From Drosophila pseudoobscura (taxonomy: Eukaryota; Arthropoda; Insecta; Diptera; Drosophilidae), in the NCBI RefSeq assembly GCF_009870125.1, contig NC_046683.1, forward strand, positions 56,497,869-56,561,868: a stretch of 64,000 nt of DNA. Direction: 5' to 3'. The notes under the pieces are model-generated. The model did no database searches, was not told the origin of the DNA, and saw only the letters and a program-made list of their open reading frames with translations. Below are positions 46,862 through 59,884 of this stretch, piece after piece. The translations under genes and the position numbers were made by a program. How positions within the stretch are numbered: the first letter of the stretch is position 1; the number at the start of each line of letters is the position of its first letter.

Positions 46862-47083
46862 AAAACTTGATACGCTCGATCTATTTCAAGGTTGGCGAAC
46901 AACTATATTTTCTTCACAATTCAAATCTCTTACTCTAGCTATCCTACGGTGGCAAAGCGGGGCGAATTCGCCAAGAGCGAGAGAGCGAGCTTTTATTGCG
47001 CTCCCGCTTTGCCCTAGCCTAACTTACACTAGACTTCATAATTCATAATTCATAATTCATAATTCCATCTATAACTAATAATT

Positions 47084-47506
47084 GTGGCCATGGATGGAAG
47101 GTCACGCAACACCGGCCCCGTTGAACGCCTGCATCGGCTTCAACACATTGGGAGCGGCGCTAATTTGTGTATGGGCCGCCGAAAAACCGCTCCAGTGCTA
47201 GTCCTTATTTCGACGCTCCTAACCGCCGAAGAGCTCGCCACAGTCCTCGTCGGCATCGAGGCCATAATGAACTCGAGGCCGCTGGGAGCCATCAGCCAAG
47301 ATCCAAGCGACGGCGAGGCCCTAACACCCGGGCACCTGCTGACAGGCGGGTCGCTCATCGCCCCCCCAGCACTGCGGACTCCGGACCAGGAGAGTCTCAG
47401 TTGCTTGCGGCGATGGCGACTTGTCTCGTCAGTCAGGCAAGCGTTTTGGCAGCGATGGTCCCGCGAATATGCACAAAAATTATTGTTGGCGCGACCGACG
47501 CGATGA
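47084..47506 (+). pseudogene. BEL/Pao integrase C-terminal fragment (frame-broken)
   Basis: An open frame of 140 codons. Residues from about 45 carry the pattern typical of the end of BEL/Pao polyproteins, after the integrase core: LTAEELATVL, IEAIMNSRPLG, LTPGHLL, then a Trp-rich RRWRL and AFWQRWSREYAQKLL (the DUF5641-type region). Upstream, the expected LWEAAVK-like stretch appears only in another frame (VWAAEKPLQ followed by a stop), and after Arg-Glu-Tyr the continuation shifts again. The piece is therefore a frameshifted relic of a much longer pol gene. The first Met shown is not a real start. Confidence 0.8.
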
Positions 47507-47635
47507 TATTTTACAAAAATTGATTGCCGATTGCACACACACACGACGCGGGCAACGAATATGTTTGCATATGTATACTGCAATTTCTTGTGTCACTGTC
47601 ACTTGTTTTTTGTTGCCTATAATTCACTTTACAGT

Positions 47636-47732
47636 CCACCCGGGGGCGCCATGAAAAATTAGAAGAGTTTTTCTAATCAGTTACCGAAAACTTTGGGTGG
47701 CTGTAATTTAAATTATTTATTTGGCGGGGCGA
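47636..47732 (+). repeat. 97-bp direct repeat, right copy
   Basis: Second copy of the 97-bp repeat. It is followed by a partial third copy of its left flank (ATTCACTTTACAGTCCACC at 47,732-47,750; compare 47,622-47,640). Confidence 0.85.
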
Positions 47733-47867
47733 TTCACTTTACAGTCCACCCGGGGGCGCCTGGCGCCCAACGTGGGGCTGTAAAGTGAATCGCCCCGCCA
47801 AATAAATAATTTAAATTACAGCCACCCAAAGTTTTCGGTAACTGATTAGAAAAACTCTTCTAATTTT
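47655..47867. repeat. Perfect inverted repeat, 90-bp arms, 33-bp loop
   Basis: Arm 47,655-47,744 is the reverse complement of 47,778-47,867, separated by 33 bases that include the TGGCGCCCAACGTGGGG word. A transcript would fold into a long perfect hairpin. Confidence 0.85.
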
Positions 47868-48849
47868 GAAAAATTAGAACACATATTTTTGGACTGAAAG
47901 GAGATAATTAATAATTAGAAATTCAGGACTTACTTCCCTAAAAAGGAATAGTTAAGGCGTTCAGTGGAGAGAAGAGGAATATTCTCTAGCCTCCGAAATG
48001 TAGAGTTTGACTCGCTTTGGCTTTGGATAGCATTTCGTAAAGAGGAAATTGGGCTAAATGGAAATCGGGGAAGCTGTTTTCATCTTCTTTGGGTAACCTC
48101 ATTGCCTATGGAGTCCGGCCGTAATCCCTCTTTGCCACAGCTGACGCCCTTCTGACGCACGGCTGTGGTCACTTCACTTCGCTTCACTCCACTCCACTGC
48201 ACTTCACTGTCCAGGACCGGGGCAGGGGACGGGGCCGGGGCCCGACGTCTCTCTGGCCATTAAAACCAAAACTCAAACTTGACCGCCAGAGCCAGCCACG
48301 TCAAGCGCTTTGCAGACACACAGGAGGGACTGTACTGGAGAACGGAGAGTGGAGAATGTTGATTGGGGAGTGGGAGGAGGGGGGAGGGACATGGGAGGCC
48401 AGGGCAGGACAGGACAGGACAGGACAGGACTCAAACGACGGAGCATAAAGCCCCCAAGTTGAAAAACCAATAAACAAAAACCGAAACCTGCGGGGAGGAG
48501 AGGTCAGGAAACGCACTCTGAGGACTTGGCCGGGTCCGCTGAGAAATAAATTACATACAAAATAACTGCAATACATGTAAATAAAAGTGGGCAGCCTCCA
48601 CCGCCCACCTCAGTGGCTGGCACTGCCACACTGCCACACGGTGGAGCCTTGGGTGCTCTGATGCTCTGGCGCTCTGCTCGGGTCTGCTCTCCTGGCCGTG
48701 TCTGGTCGACGTCAGCGTCTCATCAACTGGCAGCCGAGTAAAAAGTCAGCTCAGGGAGCAGTCAGCAGCTAGCAGCGAGCAGCCAGAAGGCGGAAGGCGG
48801 CAGGCGGCAGGCGGTATTCAGCCATTGTCCTGGGCATCCTGTGTGCGTA

Positions 48850-48875
48850 TGTGTGTGTGTGTGTGTGTGTGTGTG
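48850..48875 (+). repeat. (GT)n microsatellite
   Basis: A perfect GT tract in non-coding DNA. Confidence 0.9.
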
Positions 48876-50362
48876 GAGTGTATGTGTGGTGGGACCAAAG
48901 GACTTTCAAGCTTGCCACATGGCTGCTGTCCGGGGTAGCGACATTTTGACGGCCCCCAACCATGGGGCGAGGCCTGGGGCCCGAGGCCAGAAGTATCACT
49001 TGTCAGATTAATTTACGTGTTTGTCCTGCCGCCACAGCGGAAGGAGCCACCCAGGACTACAGCTCTGTCGCACTCTCTTCCCCTTCCCCTCTCTCCCCCT
49101 CTCTCCTTCCCTTTGGTGTGTCCTGACAAAGAAATCAGCTGCTGCCCCCCCCTCCGCTCCGCTCATGCTGCCACTGCCACTGCCACTGCTTCTGTGGTGT
49201 TGCACTTGCAAAAAACCGGAGCTGAGGCATGTCGCCGTCGCATTTACTTGGAGTAGCCACCCCGCAGACCACCACTCAGTCCCCCGCCCCTCCCCCTTTC
49301 GCCGCCACCGGTCTATGCAAATGTTGTGTCCTTTAATATGCTCAAAATTTAAATGGACAACGCAGGCGGCCGGGCCCTCTCCACGAAGTGAGTGTTTTTC
49401 CAGGCCGTACATAAACGCAACATGCTTTAATATTACCGAGGAAGTTTCTGGCTGGACGACAACGGCAACGGCAACGACAACGCCCACCCGGAGTCGCCTT
49501 GTGCCTTGGTGCAGGCCCCTGCCTTGTTATTTGGCATTTTTCAATTTGTAGCCAGAAAGCAGTGGGGCGGGCGGGAGTGGAGCTGCATGTAGACCCCACA
49601 TTGGGGTGGACACAATGGGCTCAAGACGTTTACCCCTCGATAAATGAAAATGGATGCAGGTCGATGGTCGTTAATTGAGCAATAAACAGATCTCATCAGA
49701 TATCTTGTCATATCCATGGGAATGGAGTTCGAGCTGTCCACATATAACTTTTTCTTGTACAGTCCCGTTTAATATCGATTAACGATAAACGAAAAGTGCA
49801 TCTCACGCTTAAGAATTGTGGATTTTGAGAGGACAAACAGTGTCCTCCACTCGAAGCTATTCCTAGTCGATAAATGATGCAGGAAGAATCGATTATCGAC
49901 TGTCAGGTGGGGCATAGTCCAGCAAATTTCTGATTCCATTCGATTTATCTACTTCGCATCCACTGTATCATCTCGTTCCCTATCCCTATCCCTATCGCTG
50001 TCGCTTGATTTTAAGTTTTAATTTATGCAAATTGTTGCTATTTGTTGTCCTTGTTGCTGTTATTTTTACACATGTGTGGGTCCCTCTCCAGTTCCACCCC
50101 ACTCTGTTGTTTGTGTATTAATGTTTGCTTTAGACGAATTTAAATTCTGTCTCCCGGTCTCTCCAGTTGCTCTCCCATTCCTGGTCCTGCCATGGCACAC
50201 ACACACACACACACAATCAATTGCACTCTTCTGCTCGGTTCGCTGCCATCGATAAGGATAATGGAAAATTTATTAGTTTAATTGAATTTCTAAGGCGGAA
50301 GTTTTACGTTTACGTAATGATATCGCCCGCCCCCAAGCCAATCCTCTCGCATGCTGCCAGAT

Positions 50363-50429
50363 CCCGGACCCAGACCCAGACCCAGACCCAGCCCCGGACC
50401 CGGACACGGACCCGGACCCGGACCCGGAC
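50363..50429 (+). repeat. Hexamer array, units CCCAGA and CCCGGA
   Basis: About eleven 6-bp units that change from CCCAGA to CCCGGA along the array. Confidence 0.8.
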
Positions 50430-53400
50430 TTGTTGTCGTTGGTGGCTGCGGCGGTTTGTGTACATTGTCTCCATCTCCAGGAGTCTGTTCTCTTTCTGCT
50501 GGTATTTTGTGCTCTCTGTTTTAGTTTGAGGTTTTGTATGGTCCGATAATTTATTAATGAATGCATTTGCCTACCACTTTTTCTGCTCCTGCTGCCCCTG
50601 CCCCTGCCACGGCCCTGTCTGGTGGCGATAGAGAAAAAGCTGAGATTGCCTGGGCTTGTCTGTGGAGAGCTTTCCAATTAGGAACCTCTTTGTGTGTGTG
50701 TCTGGCGTCGCATTCCCCGATCAGCTTGATATATCGCAGTTCTTATCGGAGAGCACAGAGCCGAGAGCTCAGAGTTGCCTTGGCCCGTGCACTTCCGCTG
50801 GAGTTCTCATTTCCGCTGGCCCTAAAAGCGGGCTAGACAAATTTGTTCTTCCTCCAGTATACGTCCAAGTCAGCTTGTTTATATCGAATTTTTAAAGGCA
50901 TCGAGTTAATCAGAAGAAACATCAACTGGAACCATCGGTAGCCGTCGTTCAGCCAGAGCCAAAAGCAAGAGCCAAAACAAGGGGTTTAGGTGGCCTGATA
51001 GACGGATAGCAGACCAAACAAAACACTTTGCAGGAGCTGCTTTTTTGCTACGAAAGCCACCAGAAGAGCGCTGACTGAGTGACCTGAAGCGCGGCACCAG
51101 CACAGCACGGCACGGCACGGCATGGCAGGGCACAGCACAGCACAGCGGGGTGTGGCAGTGGCGGCAGATGGGGCAACTGCATGGCAAACGGTAGCCGGTA
51201 GCCGGCCAAGTGGCAACCCCTTTGCTGCTGCTGTTGCTGCTGCTGCTGCTTCTGCCCTCAAGTGGTCAAAAGTGGCGCCCTAGCGCAAATGGCAAAAGCC
51301 AAAATGATGAAAGTGCTGCGTGCTCCCATCCCATCCCAACCAGTCTCAACCCCATCGTCCTCGAGGTTGTCGTCGATGTGGAGCGCACATCAAAGGTGCA
51401 AACGGCGCTGCAGGGATTGGCACTCGCGTGGGGATGGTGTCGGGAAAGTCGGGGTGTGGGGTTTGGGGTGTGGGGTAGGGGGTTTTTGGGGGCATGGTGC
51501 AGGCCCTGGCCCTGGCCTGGCTCCTGGCTCCTGGTGTGCCACTTTGCATAAATGACGGGGGACGAACGGCGAACGGCGAACAGCGTCTGAAAATAATAAA
51601 CTAGGAATACGCATCTAGAGGATGGAGAAGGAAGGATCGATGGACGGTGGGTGCCGTGTCGTTCCTGTCGCTCCTGTCGTTCCTTTCGTGACCTTTTAAT
51701 GTGGTTTGCCAGGCAGACACCCCTGCAATTTGCAATTAATCAGCAAACAGGCAAACACGACTTCTGCTCCTGTTCCTGTTCCTGCTGCATTAACTCTGGC
51801 CAAGTCCAAGTCCCAGACAGATAGACACAGACACAGACACATACCTACCCGTTATGTTGCAAGTTGCACACTTTCGGGCGCGGTGCATCAAATGGAATCG
51901 TAGTTGCAGGCACATAAATTAACACACGTTGCACTCCTCGAGCTCTGTCCGTCTGTCCGTCCGTCCGTCTGTCTGGCTGCCAAGGGGTTAATTTTGTAAA
52001 ATATTTTAATAGCCCTCGCCGTGCGGCCACCCTTGCAGCGTGCCTCTGGAGTTGTCCCTTCTAATTTATTTCGCATTTGGCAGCTCTAAATTTCATTTGC
52101 ACATTAGAGTCAATACGACCAGGAAACTGCATTATCTGCATAATCCAGTGGATAGCCCCAGCCTCAGTCCTGGGAGCCCTCCAGTCAGCGACTTGCAGAG
52201 TCGTAAAATGAATTTTAAATGAAATACAAATTTCTACCTGGTTCCCCTTCGAACGCCGCCCGCGAGAAGATAATTCAAAAAAATAATAAATGACAATTTT
52301 ATGGGCCCGGGCCATAGGAGGCGAGGCGGGGCTCCTCAGTAGGTGTTGTCTACTTAAAAAGACAGAGGACACCACCCAAAAATCCACATCCACATCCAGC
52401 ATCCACATCCAGCATCAGCGTCAGCGTCACCGTCTGAGCCTCTCCTGAAGAGAGCCTTCTTCCTGAGCACATGTGTGGAATTTTGTTGCCAAAAGGCAAG
52501 CCGAGAAAATAAGTCATTAAAATGCGGATTACCAAAAGCGTAGAAGTGGATTTCTGCATGTTATTTGCGCGATGCGGTGCAGACTTTAGACTTTGTTAGG
52601 TTACATTCCCCGGTCGCCCCGGCCCCCCCCTGGCTTGAGTCTCTGTGGGTCCCGTCACTGGAGCTCAGCCGTATGACTGACAGAGGCCCCGGCAGGCACA
52701 AGAACAACGAGAGAATCTGCTAAGCCCTCTGTCTCTACCTCCCCTCTCCCTCTCTCCTTCTCTGCCGCTCTGACAGCTAGGCGGGAACCAAGACAGCGAC
52801 TGGCATGGCCTGGCATGAGGCATGAGGCATGCGGCAGGAGTGGATTGGATTGGAGTGGAGTAGAGTCGAGGAGAGCCTCTCGAGCAGGCTGGCGGAATAT
52901 TTATTAATGATCCTTTTTAAGATTTTGCGTGGCAAGACAACATAATTCATTTCACCCATAAACCAAGTCAGCGCCAGAAATAGTTGCTTCATAACTGGGG
53001 AAAGTGATCTATGAAATGAGAAATATTTATGGCCCTGAGCAACTATTTTTACCTCTCTCACCTCACAGCACAGCCTCTGCTCATTATCTAAGCATCTGAG
53101 AATCTAATAATTCCCCAGATAAATCTCCCACATGAGCGAACCCATCGTACCCTCGTTACATAAATTGGAACAGCTATCCGGAGAACGCCTTTAAATGCCA
53201 ATTAATTTTGGCCCGCCGAAAACTGTCAAAGTTTCGAACTGTTTCGGACTCCGCGGCTCCTGCTGCTGCCGCTGCCGCTGCTGCCGGTGTGGGATTCTCG
53301 AGAGGAATTCCGGGAATATCGAAAACACACACTTCTCTCGGGCAGGCAGACAGCCAGTATTTGTATTTTTATGTGGATTATTTTTGCATCTTTTGGTGTC

Positions 53401-55272
53401 TTTGGCTTCGTATTCTTTAATTTTAATTTTTAATATCAGAAGAAGAAAAAAAAACATAAAAAAGCGAAGCCGCCTAAAAACCCACGCAGCGGTCCAGGTT
53501 TTTGTTAGGGGTTTTTGTTTACGATCTTTTAAGCCTGGTTTATGACACCGCCGCCGCCTCGATCGATTCATCCGCAATATTTTGTTATTTTATTTGCCTC
53601 GAAATTAGCAATTAATTTTGTGGCGAGCCAAGCCAAGACAAAGGGGCGTGGCGCTGGCCAGCGATGACTCAGCGCCTGCCTGAATGAAGCCAGTGGGAAC
53701 CGCTGGGGCGCGGGCCCCGTCCCATCAATGTGGATGGATGAGAATCGAGGAATCAAGAGGAAATTAAATTGCGAGACGCACATCAGGTGCATTCCTCTGC
53801 CAAATGTGGAGTAAGGTCAAGCATTCGATCGATCCCATTCCTTCCCTCGTAAATCCGCTGGGCAATGGCACTGCATAAATATCTGCGAATCTCTTAGGTT
53901 AATCAGAATATGACAGCTAATTTTTATGGCATCAAGAGTGCTGCCAGTCCCGGGGCCATGAGAATGGGATGCGGATGCGGATGGGGATGGGGATGGGGAT
54001 GCGGATGGGGATGGTGGCCTGCTTTCAGCACGGGACCTAATCCCCATTTAACATGCATACGCGAATGTGTCGCGCCTTAAAGACGCCATAAATTTTCATT
54101 TTCAATAAAAATAACGAGGAAATGTATAATTTTTCTTCCCTCCCCCTCCCCCTCCCGCTCCTGCCCCTGCCCCATATGGCAGAGCAGGGCTGCAAGTGCG
54201 TAGAACAAAGACCCCGGTACCAGATTGGAGCGAGGGGCCGTGAAATGCGTTCAATAAATTTCGCAGTCAAATCCGCCACAGATTCAGAGTCAGAGCCAGA
54301 GTCCAGAGGGTGGGGGGCGGGGAGAGAGGAGAGAGAGCACCGGGTACCGGGTACCGGGCACTGAGCTTCGGGATCCGGCGACAGTTATACGCGCATTATT
54401 TTTTCCAGAGTTTTTTTTTTTGTGCGATTTTAATGCGAAAACATTTCCACATAAGCGATTTTTCACGTAAATCAAAAGCCGGCTCGATGACGATGCGGTG
54501 GGGGGGTGGGGAAGAATGGGGTCGACTGGGGCTCGGATTGGGGTTGAGACTGGAGACTGGGGACTGGGGATAGTGGGGACATGTGTCGCATGAGGCCTTT
54601 GCGCCAGATCTGGGCCCTGCTATAAGATTAATTCATTTGCTTTTTGCTCGAGTGCAAATTACAAAATTACTTCATTTCCTTTTGACATTTCTCAATTTCT
54701 GTTGAATTCCACGCTATGGCTGCATTCCGTCGCCAGTATTCTTGCTCTCCCTCTCTCTCTCTCTCCCTATCTCTATCTCTGTCTCACTCCACATCATAGA
54801 TAGACGCTTTTGTTTTTCACGTGAATTTAAATGTATAAATATTTAAGTATTATGATAGACGAGAATGGGACAGCTGCTCGTCGCGTCTCGACTCCTCTAC
54901 TCTCCTCTCCTCTCGTCCCGTCTCGTCTCATCTTCCCTTTGCCAGGTTCTGTCTGCAGGTTGTTGGGCAAACAGAAACGAAAAACGAGAACCAGAGCTAG
55001 ACCCACAGCCAGAGACAGAGCCAGAGACAGAGCCATATCTATACCCATGGCCACATGGATGCCCATAGCCATAGCTATAGCCAAAGCCATAGCTGGGCCA
55101 GACAGTCGAGTCTCTGCCACAGCCTCAGCCTCAGCGTCAGCCTCAGCATCAGCCATGATAAAAATGAATCTTTGATGTCATTTGGGTTTTTGTATGGAAA
55201 TTTGTTTTAATGAAAAAAGGTTCCAGCAACTGTAGTGCTGCTTTTGTTAATGAAATTTGTTGTAAACGGAAA

Positions 55273-55322
55273 GGGGCATGGGGCATGGGGCACTGGGAAT
55301 GGGGCATGGGGCATGGGGAACG
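55273..55322 (+). repeat. Heptamer array, unit GGGGCAT
   Basis: Six to seven copies of GGGGCAT with one diverged unit in the middle. Confidence 0.8.
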
Positions 55323-57146
55323 GGTGCGGAGCAGACTTGACTTTATTTGCCAAAAATATTAAATGCTTAAATAAATCATGAGCCACTGTCGGTGATCTGC
55401 CCAGGGACTTTAGTTGTTTGTGGTCTGCATTTTAGCGCAGACTCCACCTGGAGCGAGTGGGCAGACCTTTGATTTAATTTTTTGGTGGATTTCGGTGGGT
55501 AATCATTAAACGATTTTTCAAATGATATGGCCAACACCTTACCTGTTGCATCCCATCCAATTAACGTCAAAATAATGCCACATACTCGCACTCGTGAAGG
55601 AGGCACAGTGCTGGGGCACAGTGTTGGGGGAATCGTTTAATAGGCGCATCAATCAGTTAGGCGTACTCATAAAACACCAGAGCCCGAGTGGAAATAAAAC
55701 ATATACATGCATAGGCATGGGGGGGGGATTGGCTAGATGGGGCAGCATCCATGTTGCACATGCACATTTTCATCTTTCGTTTCGTTTCGTTTCGTTTCTT
55801 TTGAAGTGGCAGCCGCCAGCCACACAGCACACACCACACATGTATCTACAAGATACAGATAAAAAGCGAACAGCGAACAGCGACAGGCTACCTCCTCATC
55901 CCACTCCGTCCCACTCCGCTCCACTCTGTTCGACTGCCAGTCTAGGCCCCGCGCTTAATTGTTAAGACAAATCATACGCTAATGGCCATAAAGCGAAGTG
56001 AGCAACGCGCATCCATGAGATACGTGTCTCTCTCCAGCCTCGGCTACAGCTACAGCGCCTGCCTGCCTGCCTGCCTCCCTGCTGCCTGCCTGAGTACTCG
56101 TACTCCACTCTCCAGTGAACACATTAAAAATTAAATAAACAATTTGCTGCAGTTTCATTGGAAAATGTGTGATTAAATGCGGTTCGTTTCGAGGAGTTTT
56201 CCAGGGCCCCCGGTTTTATGGCCACCTCCTTTAAAAGTTGTACTTTGACTTGGTTCTTTTTTGTTTTTGAAAATGAAATGTACTTGTATTTGAAATGCAT
56301 TTTCTGCTTCGGTTTTGGGCCATCAATTTTATGGCAAACGGATGTGTTATGGGTTCCAAGTATGCATCAGTCACTGGCGGATGGCAGGGATGGCAGGGAT
56401 GGGATCGGATGGGATCGGTTGCAGCTCACCCCCCCCTCAGGTTCCACTTATCTCCCGCATGACTTTCCCAAGCAATTTTCCCCCCACACTCGCATTAAAT
56501 TAATACTCGGCCAACAATTTAGGCAAATCATCTTGTCAATCCCTCCACTAATTGGCTAGACGACCGCTCACCGATTCGGGGGGAGAAATTGTGGCCGCAG
56601 GACATGCCTAGGAATCTGGCCAAATCAAAGTTAATGCAAGTGCCAATTGCCATGCTCCCATGCTCCATCCATGCTCCATGGATCGATGCTTGGATGCTTG
56701 GGATGCTGTCAATCAGACGGTCGACTGTAACCCGTTTTTATATACGGAATAAACTCTTCCTTCTCAAGTCGTAACTCTCGGAAATTTGTTTCCGCTTTTG
56801 GTCCTGAATGTGGCAGGCACTCCCTCATTCCAATCCATCGGTTCCATTTGGTTGTCCCCTGGTGCGTTACCAATTTTAAAGTTGGCATTCCTCCTGGCTC
56901 AGGCGCCGCCGCCGTCGCCATCGCCGCTGCCGCCCTTTGCAGCAATTACCAAACCACACAACAATCGTTCAATGGCAGAATAAAAACGACTTAAAAATAG
57001 ACAAGGGAACAAGACACCAGAACCCTCTGTGGATGAGGTGAAGGCTGTGGGGGCGGCAAAGGCGGTGGTGGAGTACGGGCTATAGACAGGGGAAAACCCA
57101 GAAAATTGTCGAATGCTCTTGCAGCTGCCTTCCTCTTCCTTTTCCT

Positions 57147-57212
57147 GCTGGCTGGCTCGCTGGCTGGCTGGCGGTTGGTTGGTTGGTTGGCTGGCTGGCT
57201 GGCTGGCTGGCT
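57147..57212 (+). repeat. Tetranucleotide array, units TGGC and TGGT
   Basis: About sixteen units of TGGC with a central block of TGGT. Confidence 0.8.
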
Positions 57213-59853
57213 TCAATTTCGAGACAATCGCAAATTGACAATCAAAGTCTTCAAAGACAGTGAAAACTGCTGCGGCAAGGCAACAACAGCCGAAAAACAT
57301 CTGAAAAGAGCCAGCACGGCATCTTTCTCTTAGATTTTCCCATGTGTGTGTATGTGCATCTGTATCTGTGTGTGTGTGTGTGTGTGTGCCTGTCTGCGAC
57401 GCAAAAGCATTTGATTTAAATTGAGTTTGCGAAAATTTTCGTTGATTTGATTGAAGCAACTAAACTTGCACCAACCGAAACCAACTATGGCCTCCACAAC
57501 GAACGAAACAAGGGAACAATGTAGGGTGCGTGGGGGGAGGGCAGCGAAAAGGGTAGAGCGGGTGGGGTGGGGTGGACTCGCGCATAGGTGACTTGTGGGT
57601 TTACTTGCGGAGGAGTACTTGCAACTTTGGCTCTGGTTTCAGGGAGAGGAGAACTTCTTCGAGGAGTTTACATCCACCGCCATAGCAGGCAGCTTCTGTT
57701 TGGTTAGCAGTTTGTTCCATTCCAGTGTTTCAATTGCTCAATTAAATAACTTAACCTCACTCTTATAGGCACTATGCTAAACTAGAAGTATTTCCAAAGC
57801 AAATGAAAAGTTTTCGCCCTCCCATGGAATATTCAAATTAGTTGAACGATAAGCCAATCACCAGGCAAGGTATTTAGACCTTGTGAATGGCAAGTGGCCA
57901 GTTACGAAAGTGGACCCACCTATCAATCCAAATCGACTACAATGTGGGGTCTTTCTTGGGTCTACCTCGGGGATCCCTATTCTTTTCCTTTTTGCTTGAC
58001 ACTTGTAATTGCCCCGGCATTAAGGACCGCCAGCCACTTTCCACTAATCTCTAATGTACCCGGCCACTCATAAACATTTTTATTCCACTGCGATGCCGAT
58101 GCTTATCCGAGGCTTTCACCGACTCACCGGCTCCAGCCGCAGAACAGGGCGAGCATCTTGAGGCAAACCGGAGTTTGGACGAGTTGGCGGTACAGCAATT
58201 TTGTCACCTCTATGATGAGCGTTGCCGTTGCCGCCGTCACATCATCATTATTATCATTTTATTGTCATCCAGTTTCGGTTTCGGTGCCCAAGGAGCTGCT
58301 CGTGGGCAATCTGGCACCCACATGCTCCGCTCTGCGCCGCCACGCCGCCGAACTAAACGACTCGGCGAGTGGCTCATTAAGTCGTAAAAACATTTTAATC
58401 GCCACCATCGCCGTCGCCGGTCTCCAGTCCCCAGTATCCAGTCACCAGTCACCATCTCCCCGAGCTCTGTGGTCCAAGACTTGCGAATCCATAAAGAGTT
58501 AATAAAAACACACAAAATCACGGCGTGCCACGACACTGGTTATAAAAAATAAAGAAATTTATATTCCTAACTTCTACTTCCACCGCAAATCGTCCCTGTC
58601 GCTGCTCTGCTCTGCTCTGGTTTGTTTTTTTTTTTTTTATTTTATTTGATTTTATTTTTAAAGCCCATGGAGACGTTTCATTGCTCATCGAGAACGAATG
58701 GAGGGCGAAAGACATCCGCGGAACTTGTCTGTTGGCTCTTGTCTGTTCTCTGTTCTCTGTTTGTAATATGAAATGTCTCATTATCATTTGTCGGTTTGTT
58801 TATTTTGGGATTTGGACGCGGGACAGGGGCCACACAAGGGCCCGAGAGCGAGAGGTTAAGCTCAGCGGATCTGTATGTAGAACATATATCTACCCATTTA
58901 ATAGCCATCGATTGTCGTTGTTAACATAAACTTGAGCTTGTAGACAACCGAACAAAAAACTTATACAACAGAAATCCATTTAAAAACCCAATAAGCGAGA
59001 AGTGGAGAGAAGAGAAGAGAACCTGGGGACGACAATGTGGAGAATGCAGAGGGCTCCCCTCGGTTGGTGGCTGCCAACCAACCTCGAGCCGGCAAAAACC
59101 TTTCAGTTTCAGTTTCGATTTCTGTCGACGCGTCGCCTTGTGGCCCTTTCATATAAATTATTGCGACACGAGTTCATTGCGAACACGCCCCCAGAGGAAG
59201 GCGATCCTGAACTTTTGGGCATCGCTTAATTCTCGTTGAATCGTGTCGCGGAATGTTTCGATTCCCGGACTGCGCTTTGCATGGACGTGTCCCCAAGGTG
59301 CGTCCCGGGGGCACCCTCCCCTCGCCATGGCACCGTTCCTGTTCCTGTTTCTGTTCCTTGGATAACTTATCCTTTGTCTACGCTCTCGCAGTCGCAGTCG
59401 CACTCGCACTCGCTCTCCTTTTTGGCAGTTGGCAGTCGGCATTGTCTGGGGCTCGACGTCTAGACTTTTGGCATCCATGTCAAGGATTTTGCCAAAAATG
59501 TAATTTTTATTGTTTTCTGCGCATTTCTGGGAGTCATTGAAAGTTTTTGCTTTTGGAAAGGGATGGACGGGGATGGGATGCAATGGAAAGGAAGGCCATT
59601 GCCATTGACAGGCCTCTGCCAATTTTTTATTCGGGGGCAGATCGATAAGGAATTTCGTGCTGGAAAGGTGGAAAATCTTAGGCTGGACTCGGGCTCCGGC
59701 TGAGAGAGATCAGCGTTCGAGAGTTCATTACATTCCATTAACCATTTCAGACGGGACAGACGGAACCGACGGGACAGACGAGACCTTCACCCATGCATCA
59801 TTTCCTGCTGGTGCTCCCCAGCTCGCCCATCTAATCGCTACCTAGGCAGACAG

Positions 59854-59882
<29 letters not shown>
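59854..59882 (+). repeat. (CA)n microsatellite
   Basis: A perfect CA tract followed by GCACAGGC-type repeats. Confidence 0.9.

Positions 59883-59884
<2 letters not shown>

Larger units (their letters stand above)
46765..47867 (+). mobile_element. Degenerate BEL/Pao-type LTR retrotransposon remnant
   Basis: A composite about 1.1 kb long. It has a 97-bp repeat at each side (46,765-46,861 and 47,636-47,732, apparently identical), a broken integrase-end open frame between them, a TAATTCA heptamer repeat (47,037-47,065), and an inverted copy of part of the repeat at the right end. TGGCGCCCAACGTGGGGC at 47,761 resembles an LTR-element primer binding site. No complete LTR pair with TG...CA ends, no gag or reverse transcriptase, and no target duplication is visible, so it is a rearranged fragment rather than an active element. 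Confidence 0.75.

Noticed and set aside
55545..55560. Minus-strand CAACAG-GTAAGG donor-like site
   Set aside because: No pyrimidine tract before it and no coding exon character around it, so it is probably a chance match.
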